Part shown: positions 44,165-52,999 of the stretch, one piece after another
Numbering within the stretch: the first letter of the stretch is position 1
Layout: every line of letters starts with the position of its first letter
NCBI RefSeq assembly: GCF_000718775.1
Contig: NZ_JOCB01000003.1
Location: 1-64,000 of the forward strand
Origin: Streptomyces sp. NRRL S-31
Lineage (GTDB): Bacteria; Actinomycetota; Actinomycetes; Streptomycetales; Streptomycetaceae
Reading direction: 5' to 3'
Length of the DNA stretch: 64,000 bases
Program-made: the position numbers and the translations under genes
The notes under the pieces: generated by a model
What the model saw: only the letters and a program-made list of their open reading frames with translations
Database searches by the model: none
Told to the model about the DNA's origin: nothing

Positions 44165-44643
44165 GGGGACCTCCCGGGTGGTGCCTGCCGACGTCACGTG
44201 CGTCGCTGCTTCCGCTAGTCGAGTGTGGCCTGCCCGGGTGCAGCCTGCCACAACCTTGCCGAGTTGCCCGGCGTGTCGGGCGCGGGCCCGGAACCGCCGT
44301 TATGGCACGGTTACCTGTTCACAACGCTAAGTGACCAACTGCGTCACCCTGTGCAACTAGCTCCCTCCCGGCGGTTCTGCCAGGCTCCGGGCACCCTGAC
44401 GGGAGACCGGACCCAGGGTTCGCAACAGTACTCCATTTGGACCACCTGCGTGGATTGGCGCGCTGCTCTACTTCGGGGAAGGTCGCGACTTGGTCGTTCT
44501 CAACCACTTCCGTCGATCGCGAGGGTGGCGTACTTCACGGAATCGCCAGAAACGGAACTAATGGTTTCGTCCGTACGTCCCCTTCTCGTGCAGTCGGTCG
44601 AACAATGTCGATCAAGTACGGGAAAGGCAGGCAAGGTCCGGGT
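44165..44643. promoter_or_regulatory. Divergent region upstream of sepH, with BldD-like half sites
   Basis: These 479 bases contain no supported gene. AGTGA (44330-44334) and TCACC (44344-44348), nine bases apart, resemble the two halves of a BldD box, which would fit control of a division gene. The region TTACCTGTTCACAA (44311-44324) is AT-richer than its surroundings and may hold the sepH promoter on the minus strand. Confidence 0.35.
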
Positions 44644-45417
44644 ATGCGTGAGACACCCGATACGGGGCGGAAGCGGATCGATCTGAGCGTCCCCCAGGTC
44701 GCCGGCAGCGCCCTGGCGGCGGTCGTGGCGGCCAAACTGGCTTCGTACTTCGGGGTGTACGGCACGATCCTGGGCGCCGGCGTGGTCAGCATCGTCGCCA
44801 CCTGCGGGGGCACGCTGTTCCAGCACTTCTTCAGGCGGACGGGGGAGCAGCTCCGGGAGAAGACCGTCGTGGCGCCCCGGCCGGGGGAGCGGACGCCCGC
44901 GCCGGCCGGCGAGTTCACCGCGGGCACCGTCTACCGCGCGCGGGTGAAGAGCTGGCGCCGCCCGCTGGTCGCCGCGGCCCTGGTCTTCGGGGTCACCATG
45001 GCCGGCATCACCACGTACGAGCTGGTGTCCGGCAGCAGCTTCAGCGGCGGCCGGGGCACGACGGTCAGCGACGCGGTCTCCGGCCGGGGCGCCTCCGGTG
45101 GTACGTCCGGTGACGAGCCCGCCCCCTCGGACACCCCGTTCCCGCGGCGCACGCCCTCCACCGACGGCGGCACGGCCGGCGGCACGACCCACGGCGCGAC
45201 CCCGGGGACGGGCGGCTCGGCGAGCGCGGAACCGGACGCGCGCCCGAGCGGCGGCCCGGACACGGACCCGAGCGCCGACCCGTCCGCCCCGGTCACCCCG
45301 GCGCCCACGACGAGCGCGCCCGGCGCACCGGTCACGACGCCTACGCCCCCAGAACCCTCCGCGAGTAGTCGTTCTGGAACAGACGTTCCGGGTCAAGGCG
45401 GTCCCGCAGCGCGGTGA
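44644..45417 (+). CDS. Membrane protein with two helices and a Pro/Ser/Thr/Gly-rich tail
   Basis: The 257-residue protein has two hydrophobic regions (about 15-55 and 110-130). A low-complexity tail rich in Gly, Thr, Ser, Pro and Asp follows, probably outside the cell. ATG 44644 follows GGCAAGG; ATG 44605 is an upstream alternative. Its last 77 bases are antisense to the end of the lactone oxidase gene, an unusually long convergent overlap. The final 25 residues therefore may not be conserved. I do not recognise a function. Confidence 0.7.
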   Translation: MRETPDTGRKRIDLSVPQVAGSALAAVVAAKLASYFGVYGTILGAGVVSIVATCGGTLFQHFFRRTGEQLREKTVVAPRPGERTPAPAGEFTAGTVYRARVKSWRRPLVAAALVFGVTMAGITTYELVSGSSFSGGRGTTVSDAVSGRGASGGTSGDEPAPSDTPFPRRTPSTDGGTAGGTTHGATPGTGGSASAEPDARPSGGPDTDPSADPSAPVTPAPTTSAPGAPVTTPTPPEPSASSRSGTDVPGQGGPAAR

Positions 45418-46660
45418 ACTCGCCGAACCGCGGATACACCCGGTCGAGGTACTCCGCGTCCCGCGTGTGCACCTTGCCCCAGTGCGGACGCCCCTCGTGC
45501 GCCGTGAAGACGCGCTCGGCGGCGGTGAAGTACGCCTGGTACGGCGTGCCCCGGAACATGTGCACGGCGATGTAGGCGCTGTCCCGGCCGGAGGCGGTGG
45601 ACAGGGTGATGTCGTCGGCCGGGGCGGTGCGCACCTCGACCGGGAAGCTGACCCGCAGCCCCGAGCGGTCGATCACGGCACGCAGTTCGCGCAGCGTCTC
45701 CACCAGGGCCGCGCGCGGGACGGCGTACTCCATCTCCACGAAGCGCACCCGGCGCGGTGAGGTGAACACCTTGTACGGGATGTCGGTGTAGGTCCGCGCG
45801 GACAGCGCCCGGCTGGAGATCCGGGCGATCGAGGGGATCGTGGCCGGGACGGCACGGCCGGCCCACTGGGCCGCCTGGAACACCCCGTTGGAGAGGAACT
45901 CGTCCTCGAACCAGCCCGCCAGGCGCCCCACCGGCCGCTCGGGGCCGGCGCTGCGGTTGTTGCGCTTGGTGGTGGTGCTGCCGGTGTGCGGGAACCAGTA
46001 GAACTCGAAGTGCTCGTTCTCCGCCCACAGCTGGTCGAACTCGGCGAGGACCCGGTCCAGCGGCATCGGTTCCTCGCGCGCGGTCAGCAGGAAGAGGGGC
46101 TCCACGGCGAACGTGATCGCGGTGACCACGCCCAGGGCGCCGAGCCCGATCCGGGCGGCGGCGAAGACGTCGGGGTTCTCCTCCTCGGAGCAGGTGAGCA
46201 CCGAGCCGTCGGCCGTGACGAGTTCCAGCCCCTTGATCTGGGCGGCGATGGAGCCGGACGTGCGGCCCGTGCCGTGCGTGCCGGTGCTGGTGGCCCCGGA
46301 GACGGTCTGCTCCATGATGTCGCCCATGTTGGTGAGCGACAGCCCCTCGCGCGCGAGGGCGACGTTGAGTCTCTTGAGCGGGGTGCCCGCCTCCACCGTG
46401 ACCGTCATGGACCGCCGGTCGACGTCACGTATGCCGGTCAACAGTTGAGGGCGTATCAACACACCGTCGGTGGCGGCGATCGAGGTGAAGGAGTGCCCGG
46501 TTCCGACCGCCTTCACCTTCAGGCCGTCCTCCCGGGCCCGGCGCACCACCGCGGCCAGCTCCTCCACCGAGGCCGGCGCGACCTGCCGGGCGGGCCGGGC
46601 GGAGACGTTGCCGCCCCAGTTACGCCAGGTGCCGCTCTTCCCGCTCGCTGTGCTGCTCAA
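45341..46660 (-). CDS. FAD-linked sugar-lactone oxidase (D-arabinono-1,4-lactone oxidase family)
   Basis: The 439-residue VAO-fold flavoprotein has GTGHSFTSIAATDG, whose histidine region anchors FAD in this family, and TGTHGTGRTSG. The ALO C-terminal motif PHWGKVH and the end YPRFGEF are present. It probably oxidises an aldonolactone or alditol. The TTG start 46660 is inferred from GGGGAGG seven bases upstream. It overlaps the end of the upstream MFS gene by 41 bases, so they are co-transcribed. Confidence 0.88.
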   Translation of the reverse strand: MSSTASGKSGTWRNWGGNVSARPARQVAPASVEELAAVVRRAREDGLKVKAVGTGHSFTSIAATDGVLIRPQLLTGIRDVDRRSMTVTVEAGTPLKRLNVALAREGLSLTNMGDIMEQTVSGATSTGTHGTGRTSGSIAAQIKGLELVTADGSVLTCSEEENPDVFAAARIGLGALGVVTAITFAVEPLFLLTAREEPMPLDRVLAEFDQLWAENEHFEFYWFPHTGSTTTKRNNRSAGPERPVGRLAGWFEDEFLSNGVFQAAQWAGRAVPATIPSIARISSRALSARTYTDIPYKVFTSPRRVRFVEMEYAVPRAALVETLRELRAVIDRSGLRVSFPVEVRTAPADDITLSTASGRDSAYIAVHMFRGTPYQAYFTAAERVFTAHEGRPHWGKVHTRDAEYLDRVYPRFGEFTALRDRLDPERLFQNDYSRRVLGA

Positions 46661-47858
46661 CGGTGCCTCCCCGCCCCGCGGCCGGCCTGCGCAGCCGGCG
46701 GTACCCGAGGAAACCGACCGCGACCGCGACGGCCCCGGACACCACCGGAACCCCGTACCCGGCCCGTGCTCCGGCCGCGTCGATCACCCAGCCGGCCGCG
46801 GAGGAGCCGAGCGCGACACCGACCGCCAGGCCGGTACTCACCCAGGTCATGCCCTCGGTGAGCTGCGCGCGAGGTACGTGCTCTTCGATGAGGGACATCG
46901 TCGTGATCATCGTCGGTGCGATGGACAGCCCCGCAACGAACAGCGCCACGGCCAGAAGCGGCAGGTTTCCGACCAGTAGGAGGGGGATCATACTCACGGC
47001 CATCGCCGTCACGCCCAGCAGCCAGCGGCGCTCCGGCGCCCCGCCGAAGCGCAGCAGTCCGAAGACCACGCCAGCCGCGCAGGAGCCGGCCGCGTACAGC
47101 GCCAGGACCACGCTCGCGGCGCCCTTGTGGCCGCGCTCGTCGGCGAAGGCGACCGTGACCACGTCCACGGCGCCGAAGATCGACCCCGTCGCCACGAAGG
47201 TCGCCACCAGTACCCGCAGCCCCACCGCGCGCAGCGCGCTGCCGCCGCCGTGCCTCTCGCGCGGGAGCGGCACCGGCTCGGTCGCACGCTGGGCGGTCAG
47301 CCAGTGCACGCCGGCCGCCAGGAAGCAGGCGGCCAGCAGCGGGCCCGCCTCGGGGAACCAGGCCGTGGACAGGCCGATGGAGATGATCGGCCCGAAGATG
47401 AAGCAGACCTCGTCGACGACCGACTCGAACGAGTAGGCGGTGTGCAGCCGGGGCGTGCCCCGGTACAGCGCCGCCCAGCGCGCCCGGATCATGGCGCCCA
47501 GGCTCGGCACCGAGCCGATCCCGGCCGCGCAGACGAACAGCGTCCAGTCCGGCCACCGCAGGTGCGCGGCGAGCAGCAGTCCGGCCGCCGCGGTGAGCGC
47601 GACCAGGGTGGCGGGGCGCAGCACCCGGCGCTGGCCGTGCCGGTCCACCAGCCGGGAGATCTGCGGTCCGATCGCGGCGGCGGACAGCGCGATGGTGGCC
47701 GACAGGGCGCCCGCGAGGCCGTACCGCCCGGTGAGCTGGGAGACCATCGTGACCACGCCGATGCCCATCATGGACAGCGGCATCCGGCCGAGGAATCCCG
47801 CGGCGGAGAACGCCTTGGTGCCGGGCTCGGCGAACAGGGCTCTGTAAGGGCTGGGCAC
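46620..47858 (-). CDS. Major facilitator superfamily transporter
   Basis: The 412-residue protein has about 12 hydrophobic segments and a charged tail of about 20 residues. The N-terminal half carries a Gly-rich loop (GRYGLAGALSATIALS) and an MFS-like SRLVDRHGQRRVL cytoplasmic loop. It is likely an exporter of unknown substrate. GTG 47858 begins MPSPYRALF. An imperfect iron-box element lies 45 bases upstream, which would fit siderophore or metal export but does not show it. Confidence 0.85.
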   Translation of the reverse strand: MPSPYRALFAEPGTKAFSAAGFLGRMPLSMMGIGVVTMVSQLTGRYGLAGALSATIALSAAAIGPQISRLVDRHGQRRVLRPATLVALTAAAGLLLAAHLRWPDWTLFVCAAGIGSVPSLGAMIRARWAALYRGTPRLHTAYSFESVVDEVCFIFGPIISIGLSTAWFPEAGPLLAACFLAAGVHWLTAQRATEPVPLPRERHGGGSALRAVGLRVLVATFVATGSIFGAVDVVTVAFADERGHKGAASVVLALYAAGSCAAGVVFGLLRFGGAPERRWLLGVTAMAVSMIPLLLVGNLPLLAVALFVAGLSIAPTMITTMSLIEEHVPRAQLTEGMTWVSTGLAVGVALGSSAAGWVIDAAGARAGYGVPVVSGAVAVAVGFLGYRRLRRPAAGRGGTVEQHSEREERHLA

Positions 47859-47902
47859 GCGGATCTCCGTAATGCGTGAAGTGCGAGGTTATAGCTTACT
47901 GG

Positions 47903-47916
47903 TTAGGTGACCCTAA
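47903..47916. promoter_or_regulatory. Iron-box-like palindrome between MFS gene and ferrochelatase
   Basis: TTAGGTGACCCTAA is palindromic (TTAGG/CCTAA). It agrees at 13 of its 14 bases with one side of the iron-box consensus, although the outer direct repeat is missing. It lies 45 bases from the MFS start and 137 bases from the ferrochelatase start. Confidence 0.4.
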
Positions 47917-48015
47917 GTCTCCCGTCGCCCGGTGGGAATCCGGACGGGGACCGACCGGGGATCCGGCAGGGGGCTACCCGCGCGAACAACTCGAATCGGA
48001 CTCTCCACCCCGCTG

Positions 48016-48046
48016 TTGTCCGGCTGTCGGTACCGGGTGGCAGGAT
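48016..48046 (+). promoter_or_regulatory. Candidate ferrochelatase promoter
   Basis: TTGTCC (48016-48021) and CAGGAT (48041-48046) are 19 bases apart. The -10 ends seven bases before ATG 48053, so the mRNA may be leaderless. Confidence 0.5.
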
Positions 48047-48052
48047 CGAGTC

Positions 48053-49180
48053 ATGCCAGACGCGCTCGATGCCACCCCGTACGACGCCCTGCTCCTGCTC
48101 TCCTTCGGCGGCCCCGAAGGCCCGGACGACGTGGTCCCGTTCCTGGAGAACGTCACGCGCGGGCGCGGCATCCCGAAGGAACGCCTCAAGGAAGTCGGCC
48201 GGCACTACTTCCTCTTCGGCGGGGTCAGCCCCATCAACGACCAGAACCGCGCCCTGCTGGAGGCCCTGCGCGAGGACTTCGCCGGACACGGCCTGGACCT
48301 GCCGGTCTACTGGGGCAACCGGAACTGGGCGCCGTACCTGACGGACACCCTGCGCCAGATGGTCGCCGACGGCCACCGGCGGGTCCTGGTCCTCGCCACC
48401 AGCGCCTACGCGTCCTACTCGGGCTGCCGCCAGTACCGCGAGAACCTCGCCGACGCGCTGGCCGCGCTGGAGGCCGAGGGCCTGGAGCCGCCGAGGATCG
48501 ACAAGCTGCGGCACTACTTCAACCACCCCGGCTTCGTCGAGCCCATGACCGACGGCGTGCTGCGCTCCCTCGCCGACCTCCCCGAGGACGTGCGCGAGGG
48601 TGCCCACGTCGCCTTCACCACCCACTCCATCCCGACCTCCGCCGCCGACACCTCCGGCCCGGTCGAGGCCCACGGCGAGGGCGGCGCCTACGTCGCGCAG
48701 CACCTGGACGTCGCCCGGCTGATCGCCGACGCCGTCCGCGAGCGCACCGGCGTGGACCACCCCTGGCGGCTCGTCTACCAGTCCCGCTCCGGCGCCCCGC
48801 ACATCCCCTGGCTGGAGCCCGACATCTGCGACCACCTGGAGGAGCGGCACGCCGCCGGCGTCCCGGCCGTGGTCATGGCCCCCATCGGCTTCGTCTCCGA
48901 CCACATGGAGGTCCTCTACGACCTCGACACCGAGGCGAAGGCCAAGGCCGAGGAGCTGGGGCTGCCGGTGCGCCGCTCGGCCACCGTGGGCGCCGACCCG
49001 CGGTTCGCCGCGGCCGTCCGCGAGCTGATCCTGGAGCGGGCCGCCGCGGAGCGCGGCCGGGAGGTCACCCGCTGCGCCCTGGGCGCGCTCGGCCCCAGCC
49101 ACGACCTGTGCCCGGTCGGCTGCTGCCCGGCCCGGGTCCCGCACCCGGCCGCCGCGGGTGCCGACAGCCCCTACGCGTGA
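48053..49180 (+). CDS. hemH: Ferrochelatase (coproporphyrin III ferrochelatase type)
   Basis: The 375-residue enzyme inserts ferrous iron into the porphyrin. In actinobacteria the substrate is coproporphyrin III (CpfC). The N-terminus [15 protein letters not shown], the catalytic histidine region [10 protein letters not shown] and the glutamate region [16 protein letters not shown] are present. Cysteines in SYSGCRQY and in the C-terminal LCPVGCCPA cluster suggest the [2Fe-2S] centre of actinobacterial enzymes. It is followed nine bases later by the inositol phosphatase gene. Confidence 0.95.
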   Translation: MPDALDATPYDALLLLSFGGPEGPDDVVPFLENVTRGRGIPKERLKEVGRHYFLFGGVSPINDQNRALLEALREDFAGHGLDLPVYWGNRNWAPYLTDTLRQMVADGHRRVLVLATSAYASYSGCRQYRENLADALAALEAEGLEPPRIDKLRHYFNHPGFVEPMTDGVLRSLADLPEDVREGAHVAFTTHSIPTSAADTSGPVEAHGEGGAYVAQHLDVARLIADAVRERTGVDHPWRLVYQSRSGAPHIPWLEPDICDHLEERHAAGVPAVVMAPIGFVSDHMEVLYDLDTEAKAKAEELGLPVRRSATVGADPRFAAAVRELILERAAAERGREVTRCALGALGPSHDLCPVGCCPARVPHPAAAGADSPYA

Positions 49181-49188
49181 GGAGACCC

Positions 49189-50004
49189 GTGACCGACACC
49201 CCGCACCGGGACCTGCTCGACCTCGCCCGGGAGGCCGCCAGCCGGGCCGGCGAGCTGCTGCGTGACGGCCGCCCCGCCGACCTGGCCGTGGCCCGGACCA
49301 AGTCCAGCCCCATCGACGTCGTCACCGAGATGGACATCGCGGCCGAGAAGCTGATCACCGATCTGATCTCCGGCCGCCGCCCCGACGACGGCTTCCTCGG
49401 CGAGGAGGGCGCCTCCGTCGAGGGCACGAGCGGCGTCCGCTGGGTGATCGACCCGCTGGACGGCACGGTCAACTACCTGTACGGGCTGCCGACCTGGGCG
49501 GTGTCCATCGCGGCCGAGCGGGACGGCGAGACCGTCGTCGGGGTCGTCGCGGCTCCGATGCGCGGCGAGACGTACCACGCCGTGCGCGGCGGCGGCGCGT
49601 GGGCCACGGGCGCGTGGGAGGGGGAGCGGGCGCTCGCCTGCCGGCCCGCGCCCCCGCTGGACCAGGCACTCGTCTCCACCGGCTTCAACTACGTCACCGA
49701 GGTCCGCACCCACCAGGCCGGGGTGGCCAACCGGCTGATCCCGCTGCTGCGGGACATCCGGCGCGGCGGCTCGGCGGCGGTCGACCTGTGCGACGTGGCC
49801 TGCGGCCGGCTCGACGGGTACTACGAGCGGGGTCTGCACGCGTGGGACTTCGCCGCCGGGGACCTGATCGCCCGGGAAGCGGGCGCGCTGACCGGTGGGC
49901 GGCCCGGAGAGCGCCCGTCACGGGAGCTGACGGTCGCGGGCACGCCGGGGGTCTTCGAGCCGCTCCAGCGGCTGCTGGAGGACTTCGGGGCCTGGCACGA
50001 CTGA
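49189..50004 (+). CDS. Inositol monophosphatase family enzyme
   Basis: The 271-residue enzyme has the complete metal-binding set: E in FLGEEGA, WVIDPLDGTVNYLYGLP and AWDFAAGDLIAREAG. The family includes inositol-1-phosphatase, fructose-1,6-bisphosphatase, histidinol-phosphatase and PAP phosphatase members. The sequence does not distinguish them here. GTG 49189 follows GAGGAGAC. It forms an operon with ferrochelatase by spacing. Confidence 0.9.
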   Translation: MTDTPHRDLLDLAREAASRAGELLRDGRPADLAVARTKSSPIDVVTEMDIAAEKLITDLISGRRPDDGFLGEEGASVEGTSGVRWVIDPLDGTVNYLYGLPTWAVSIAAERDGETVVGVVAAPMRGETYHAVRGGGAWATGAWEGERALACRPAPPLDQALVSTGFNYVTEVRTHQAGVANRLIPLLRDIRRGGSAAVDLCDVACGRLDGYYERGLHAWDFAAGDLIAREAGALTGGRPGERPSRELTVAGTPGVFEPLQRLLEDFGAWHD

Positions 50005-50054
50005 CCGGGGGTACCCGGACCCGGGCCGGCCGTGCCGGCCCGCCCGCACGCGAA

Positions 50055-50083
50055 GGACCCCGGCGCTGGATTCGCCGGGGTCC
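50055..50083. terminator. Bidirectional terminator
   Basis: A perfect 11-base-pair stem GGACCCCGGCG/CGCCGGGGTCC with a seven-base loop lies between the inositol phosphatase gene and the convergent small gene. Confidence 0.85.
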
Positions 50084-50104
50084 CTCGCCGTGCGCTCTGG
50101 CAGA

Positions 50105-50278
50105 TCAGACGCGTGACGCGCCGACCTCCACACCGTGTTCGGCGGCGAGGCGTCGCAGGTCGTCCAGCTCTGCCTGCTCCACCTCCGCGAGGAAGTCGTC
50201 GCCTTCGTCACGAGCCCGCGACAGGTCGGACTCGGTCGCCTTTATGCGCTGGAGGAGTCCTGCGGTGAAAGCGTCCAT
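50105..50278 (-). CDS. Small conserved helical protein
   Basis: This 57-residue acidic protein starts at ATG 50278 behind GAGGGGG on the minus strand. It is predicted to be almost entirely helical (AGLLQRIKATESDLSRARD, then a Glu/Leu-rich second half ending near VEVGASRV). The compact length, good ribosome binding site and following terminator support it as a real gene. It is divergent from cutR. Function unknown. Confidence 0.72.
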   Translation of the reverse strand: MDAFTAGLLQRIKATESDLSRARDEGDDFLAEVEQAELDDLRRLAAEHGVEVGASRV

Positions 50279-50690
50279 GCTGCGCCCCCTCGTCCTGGGT
50301 CGTGGGTCGGTGGCACCGGGGTGTGCCGTAGGGAAGGGGCGATCACGTCTCTCGCGGGTGCCCAGCGCTGCCCGGCCGGGCGGCGACGGTGCCTGGACAC
50401 CCACGCCCGCTCTGCGAAGCGGAGGGCGGAGTACCGCATGGTGCTGCGGCACATGCAGAGCGTGATCGCGGGGTGTAAAGCCGTCCTCCCCCCGCTCTCC
50501 TCCGGGGAAACCTCGACCGTGGAGAAATTCTCGTCGTTCCGCCCCCGGACCCCCGTCCCTGCGGTCCGAACCTCGTCTTACAGCCGACTTACGGCCGAAA
50601 AGGGCAGGATGGGAGCCACACCCCACGAAGGACCCCTGCCGCGCGCGCTCACAGCGCGCTACGCGGGTGGACACAGGAAGGACAAGGGAC
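50279..50690. promoter_or_regulatory. Promoter region upstream of cutRS
   Basis: No gene is supported in these 412 bases. The part near 50575-50610 (TTACAG, TTACGG, AGGAT) is AT-richer and holds promoter-like hexamers, but their spacings are poor. The region just before cutR has GGAAGGACAAGGG as ribosome binding site. Confidence 0.35.
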
Positions 50691-51344
50691 GTGCGCGTAC
50701 TCGTCGTCGAGGACGAGCAACTGCTCGCCGATGCGGTGGCCACCGGGCTGCGCCGGGAGGCCATGGCCGTCGACGTCGTGTACGACGGTGCGGCCGCCCT
50801 GGAGCGCATCGGCGTCAACGACTACGACGTGGTCGTCCTCGACCGCGACCTCCCGCTCGTGCACGGCGACGACGTCTGCCGCAAGATCGTCGAACTGGGC
50901 ATGCCCACGCGCGTGCTGATGCTCACCGCCTCCGGCGACGTCAGCGACCGCGTCGAGGGCCTGGAGATCGGCGCCGACGACTACCTGCCGAAGCCGTTCG
51001 CCTTCAGCGAGCTGATCGCGCGCGTGCGCGCCCTCGGCCGCCGCACCAGCGTGCCCCTGCCGCCGGTCCTGGAGCGCGCCGGCATCAAGCTCGACCCCAA
51101 CCGCCGCGAGGTCTTCCGCGACGGCAAGGAGGTCCAGCTCGCACCCAAGGAGTTCGCGGTGCTGGAGGTCCTCATGCGCAGCGAGGGCGCGGTCGTCTCG
51201 GCGGAACAGCTGCTGGAGAAGGCCTGGGACGAGAACACCGACCCGTTCACCAACGTGGTGCGCGTGACGGTGATGACCCTGCGCCGCAAGCTGGGCGAGC
51301 CGCCCGTCATCGTCACCGTCCCCGGCTCCGGCTACCGGATCTGA
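50691..51344 (+). CDS. cutR: Response regulator CutR
   Basis: This 217-residue OmpR-family regulator has receiver acceptor D51 (VVVLDRDLP) and a C-terminal winged helix (EFAVLEVLMRSEGAVV; TVMTLRRKLGEPP). GTG 50691 gives MRVLVVEDEQ, the known CutR start and length. CutRS was first described in S. lividans in connection with copper/tyrosinase and antibiotic production and later with secretion stress. It is followed after five bases by cutS. Confidence 0.93.
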   Translation: MRVLVVEDEQLLADAVATGLRREAMAVDVVYDGAAALERIGVNDYDVVVLDRDLPLVHGDDVCRKIVELGMPTRVLMLTASGDVSDRVEGLEIGADDYLPKPFAFSELIARVRALGRRTSVPLPPVLERAGIKLDPNRREVFRDGKEVQLAPKEFAVLEVLMRSEGAVVSAEQLLEKAWDENTDPFTNVVRVTVMTLRRKLGEPPVIVTVPGSGYRI

Positions 51345-51349
51345 TCGCC

Positions 51350-52606
51350 GTGGCAGCCACCCCCGCGCCGCCCCAGGCGCCCCCGAAGCCCACCTGGGAC
51401 CCCAGGAGGCCGCAGCCGCCGTTCCCGTGGCTGCGCCCGACCATCCGCATACGGCTGACGCTGCTGTACGGCGGCATGTTCCTGATCGCCGGCATCCTGC
51501 TGCTGTCGATCATCTACCTGCTCGCCGCGCAGGCGATCAGCACCGGCAACCAGCCGCTGTTCAAGATCGTGAGCGGTACGTCGATCCGGGTCGCCAGCGA
51601 CAACTGCCCCGCGATCACCGCGATCAACACCACCAGCCTGCCGCTGTCGGACTTCAACGACGCCATCGCCCACTGCGTGGACCAGCAGCGCCAGACGGCC
51701 CTGGACAACCTGCTCAGCCGCTCCCTGCTGGCGCTGCTGGGCCTGGCCGTGATCGCCTTCGCCTTCGGGTACGCGATGGCCGGCCGGGTGCTCTCACCGC
51801 TCGGCCGGATCACCCGCACCGCCCGCCAGGTCGCCGGCTCGGACCTGTCCCGCCGCATCGAGCTGGACGGGCCGGACGACGAGCTGAAGGAGCTGGCGGA
51901 CACCTTCGACGACATGCTGGAGCGGCTTCAGCGCGCCTTCACGGCCCAGCAGCGCTTCGTCGGGAACGCCTCGCACGAGCTGCGCACCCCGCTCGCGATC
52001 AACCGCACGCTGCTGGAGGTCCACCTGTCGGACCCCAACGCGCCGGTGGAACTCCAGCAGCTGGGCAAGACGCTGCTGGCCACCAACGAGCGCAGCGAGC
52101 AGCTGGTCGAGGGGCTGCTGCTGCTGGCGCGCAGCGACAACCAGATCGTCGAGCGCAAACCGGTCGACCTGGCCGAGGTCGCCACGCAGGCCATCGACCA
52201 GGTGCATGCCGAGGCCGAGAGCAAGGGCGTGAAGATCCGCGGCGAGCGCGGGCCGGCCGTGGTGCAGGGCAACGGCGTGCTGCTGGAGCGGATCGCGCTG
52301 AACCTGGTGCAGAACGCGGTGCGCTACAACGTGCCGGAGAACGGCTGGGTGGAGGTGAACACCGCGCTCGAGCACGGGCAGGCGGTGCTGACGGTCTCCA
52401 ACACCGGGCCGGTGGTCCCGGCGTACGAGATCGACAACCTTTTCGAGCCCTTCCGGCGGTTGCGCACCGAGCGCACGGGCAGCGACAAGGGGGTGGGCCT
52501 CGGCCTGTCCATCGTCCGGTCCGTGGCCCGGGCGCACGGCGGCCACATCCAGGCCCGGCCCCGTGAGGGCGGCGGGCTGGAGATGCGCGTCACCATGCAG
52601 GTGTGA
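51350..52606 (+). CDS. cutS: Sensor histidine kinase CutS
   Basis: The 418-residue kinase has two transmembrane helices (about 37-60 and 120-145) and a short extracellular loop with two cysteines (C86 and C109). A HAMP domain follows, then acceptor H209 in NASHELRTPLA and the ATPase domain (NLVQNAVRYN; DKGVGLGLSIVRSVA). The cysteine pair could sense extracellular redox or disulfide status. GTG 51350 is the start; the Pro-rich N-terminal cytoplasmic tail is typical of this kinase. Confidence 0.93.
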   Translation: MAATPAPPQAPPKPTWDPRRPQPPFPWLRPTIRIRLTLLYGGMFLIAGILLLSIIYLLAAQAISTGNQPLFKIVSGTSIRVASDNCPAITAINTTSLPLSDFNDAIAHCVDQQRQTALDNLLSRSLLALLGLAVIAFAFGYAMAGRVLSPLGRITRTARQVAGSDLSRRIELDGPDDELKELADTFDDMLERLQRAFTAQQRFVGNASHELRTPLAINRTLLEVHLSDPNAPVELQQLGKTLLATNERSEQLVEGLLLLARSDNQIVERKPVDLAEVATQAIDQVHAEAESKGVKIRGERGPAVVQGNGVLLERIALNLVQNAVRYNVPENGWVEVNTALEHGQAVLTVSNTGPVVPAYEIDNLFEPFRRLRTERTGSDKGVGLGLSIVRSVARAHGGHIQARPREGGGLEMRVTMQV

Positions 52607-52676
52607 CACGGACCGACACACGCGGACGGTGTTCGCTTTCCGCGTAATTCCCCGGCCGCCGAATGGAGCCCCTCCT

Positions 52677-52692
52677 GTGTGATCGATCACAC
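52677..52692. promoter_or_regulatory. Perfect 16-bp palindrome GTGTGATCGATCACAC
   Basis: The palindrome is exact. Its core GTG-N6-CAC and TGTGA...TCACA half sites resemble Crp/Fnr-family operators, and Crp is a known global regulator in Streptomyces. It lies 70 bases after cutS and 308 bases before the DUF4193 gene. Confidence 0.55.
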
Positions 52693-52706
52693 CGGTGGAT
52701 TTCCGG

Positions 52707-52828
52707 CCGTGTACGCACGGTGATCATGACGCAAGGGGGAAAGCCGGGAAAGTCCTGGTTTTCAGGGCTCTTGATCACGGGAAGTACACGGTGAGGCGCC
52801 TTTGAGGTGCGACATCAGAACCGTGTAC
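52707..52828. repeat. Three CCGTGTAC-type elements in direct and inverted order
   Basis: CCGTGTACGCACGG (52707-52720) is itself an imperfect dyad. GTACACGGT (52784-52792) and ACCGTGTAC (52820-52828) are exact inverted copies 27 bases apart. The elements fill the upstream part of the 393-base gap between cutS and the DUF4193 gene, so they are candidate binding sites for one regulator. Confidence 0.55.
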
Positions 52829-52999
52829 GGTCCACACCGCCATCCAAGCCGATCACTCCTGAGGGGTCGGGTTGGGTGTCGATTGAGTAACAGACCTTGA
52901 TGTGAGGCAAAATCTCCGCCTCAGGTCGGGCACAAGTCCGGCCTCTCACGCGTTACGTGCGCTGGAGACACCGCAGACACCCAGAGGGGGAGAGCGACT

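Noticed and set aside
52677..52692. Rex operator
   Set aside because: The half-site spacing differs from TTGTGAA-N4-TTCACAA. The Crp-like reading fits better.
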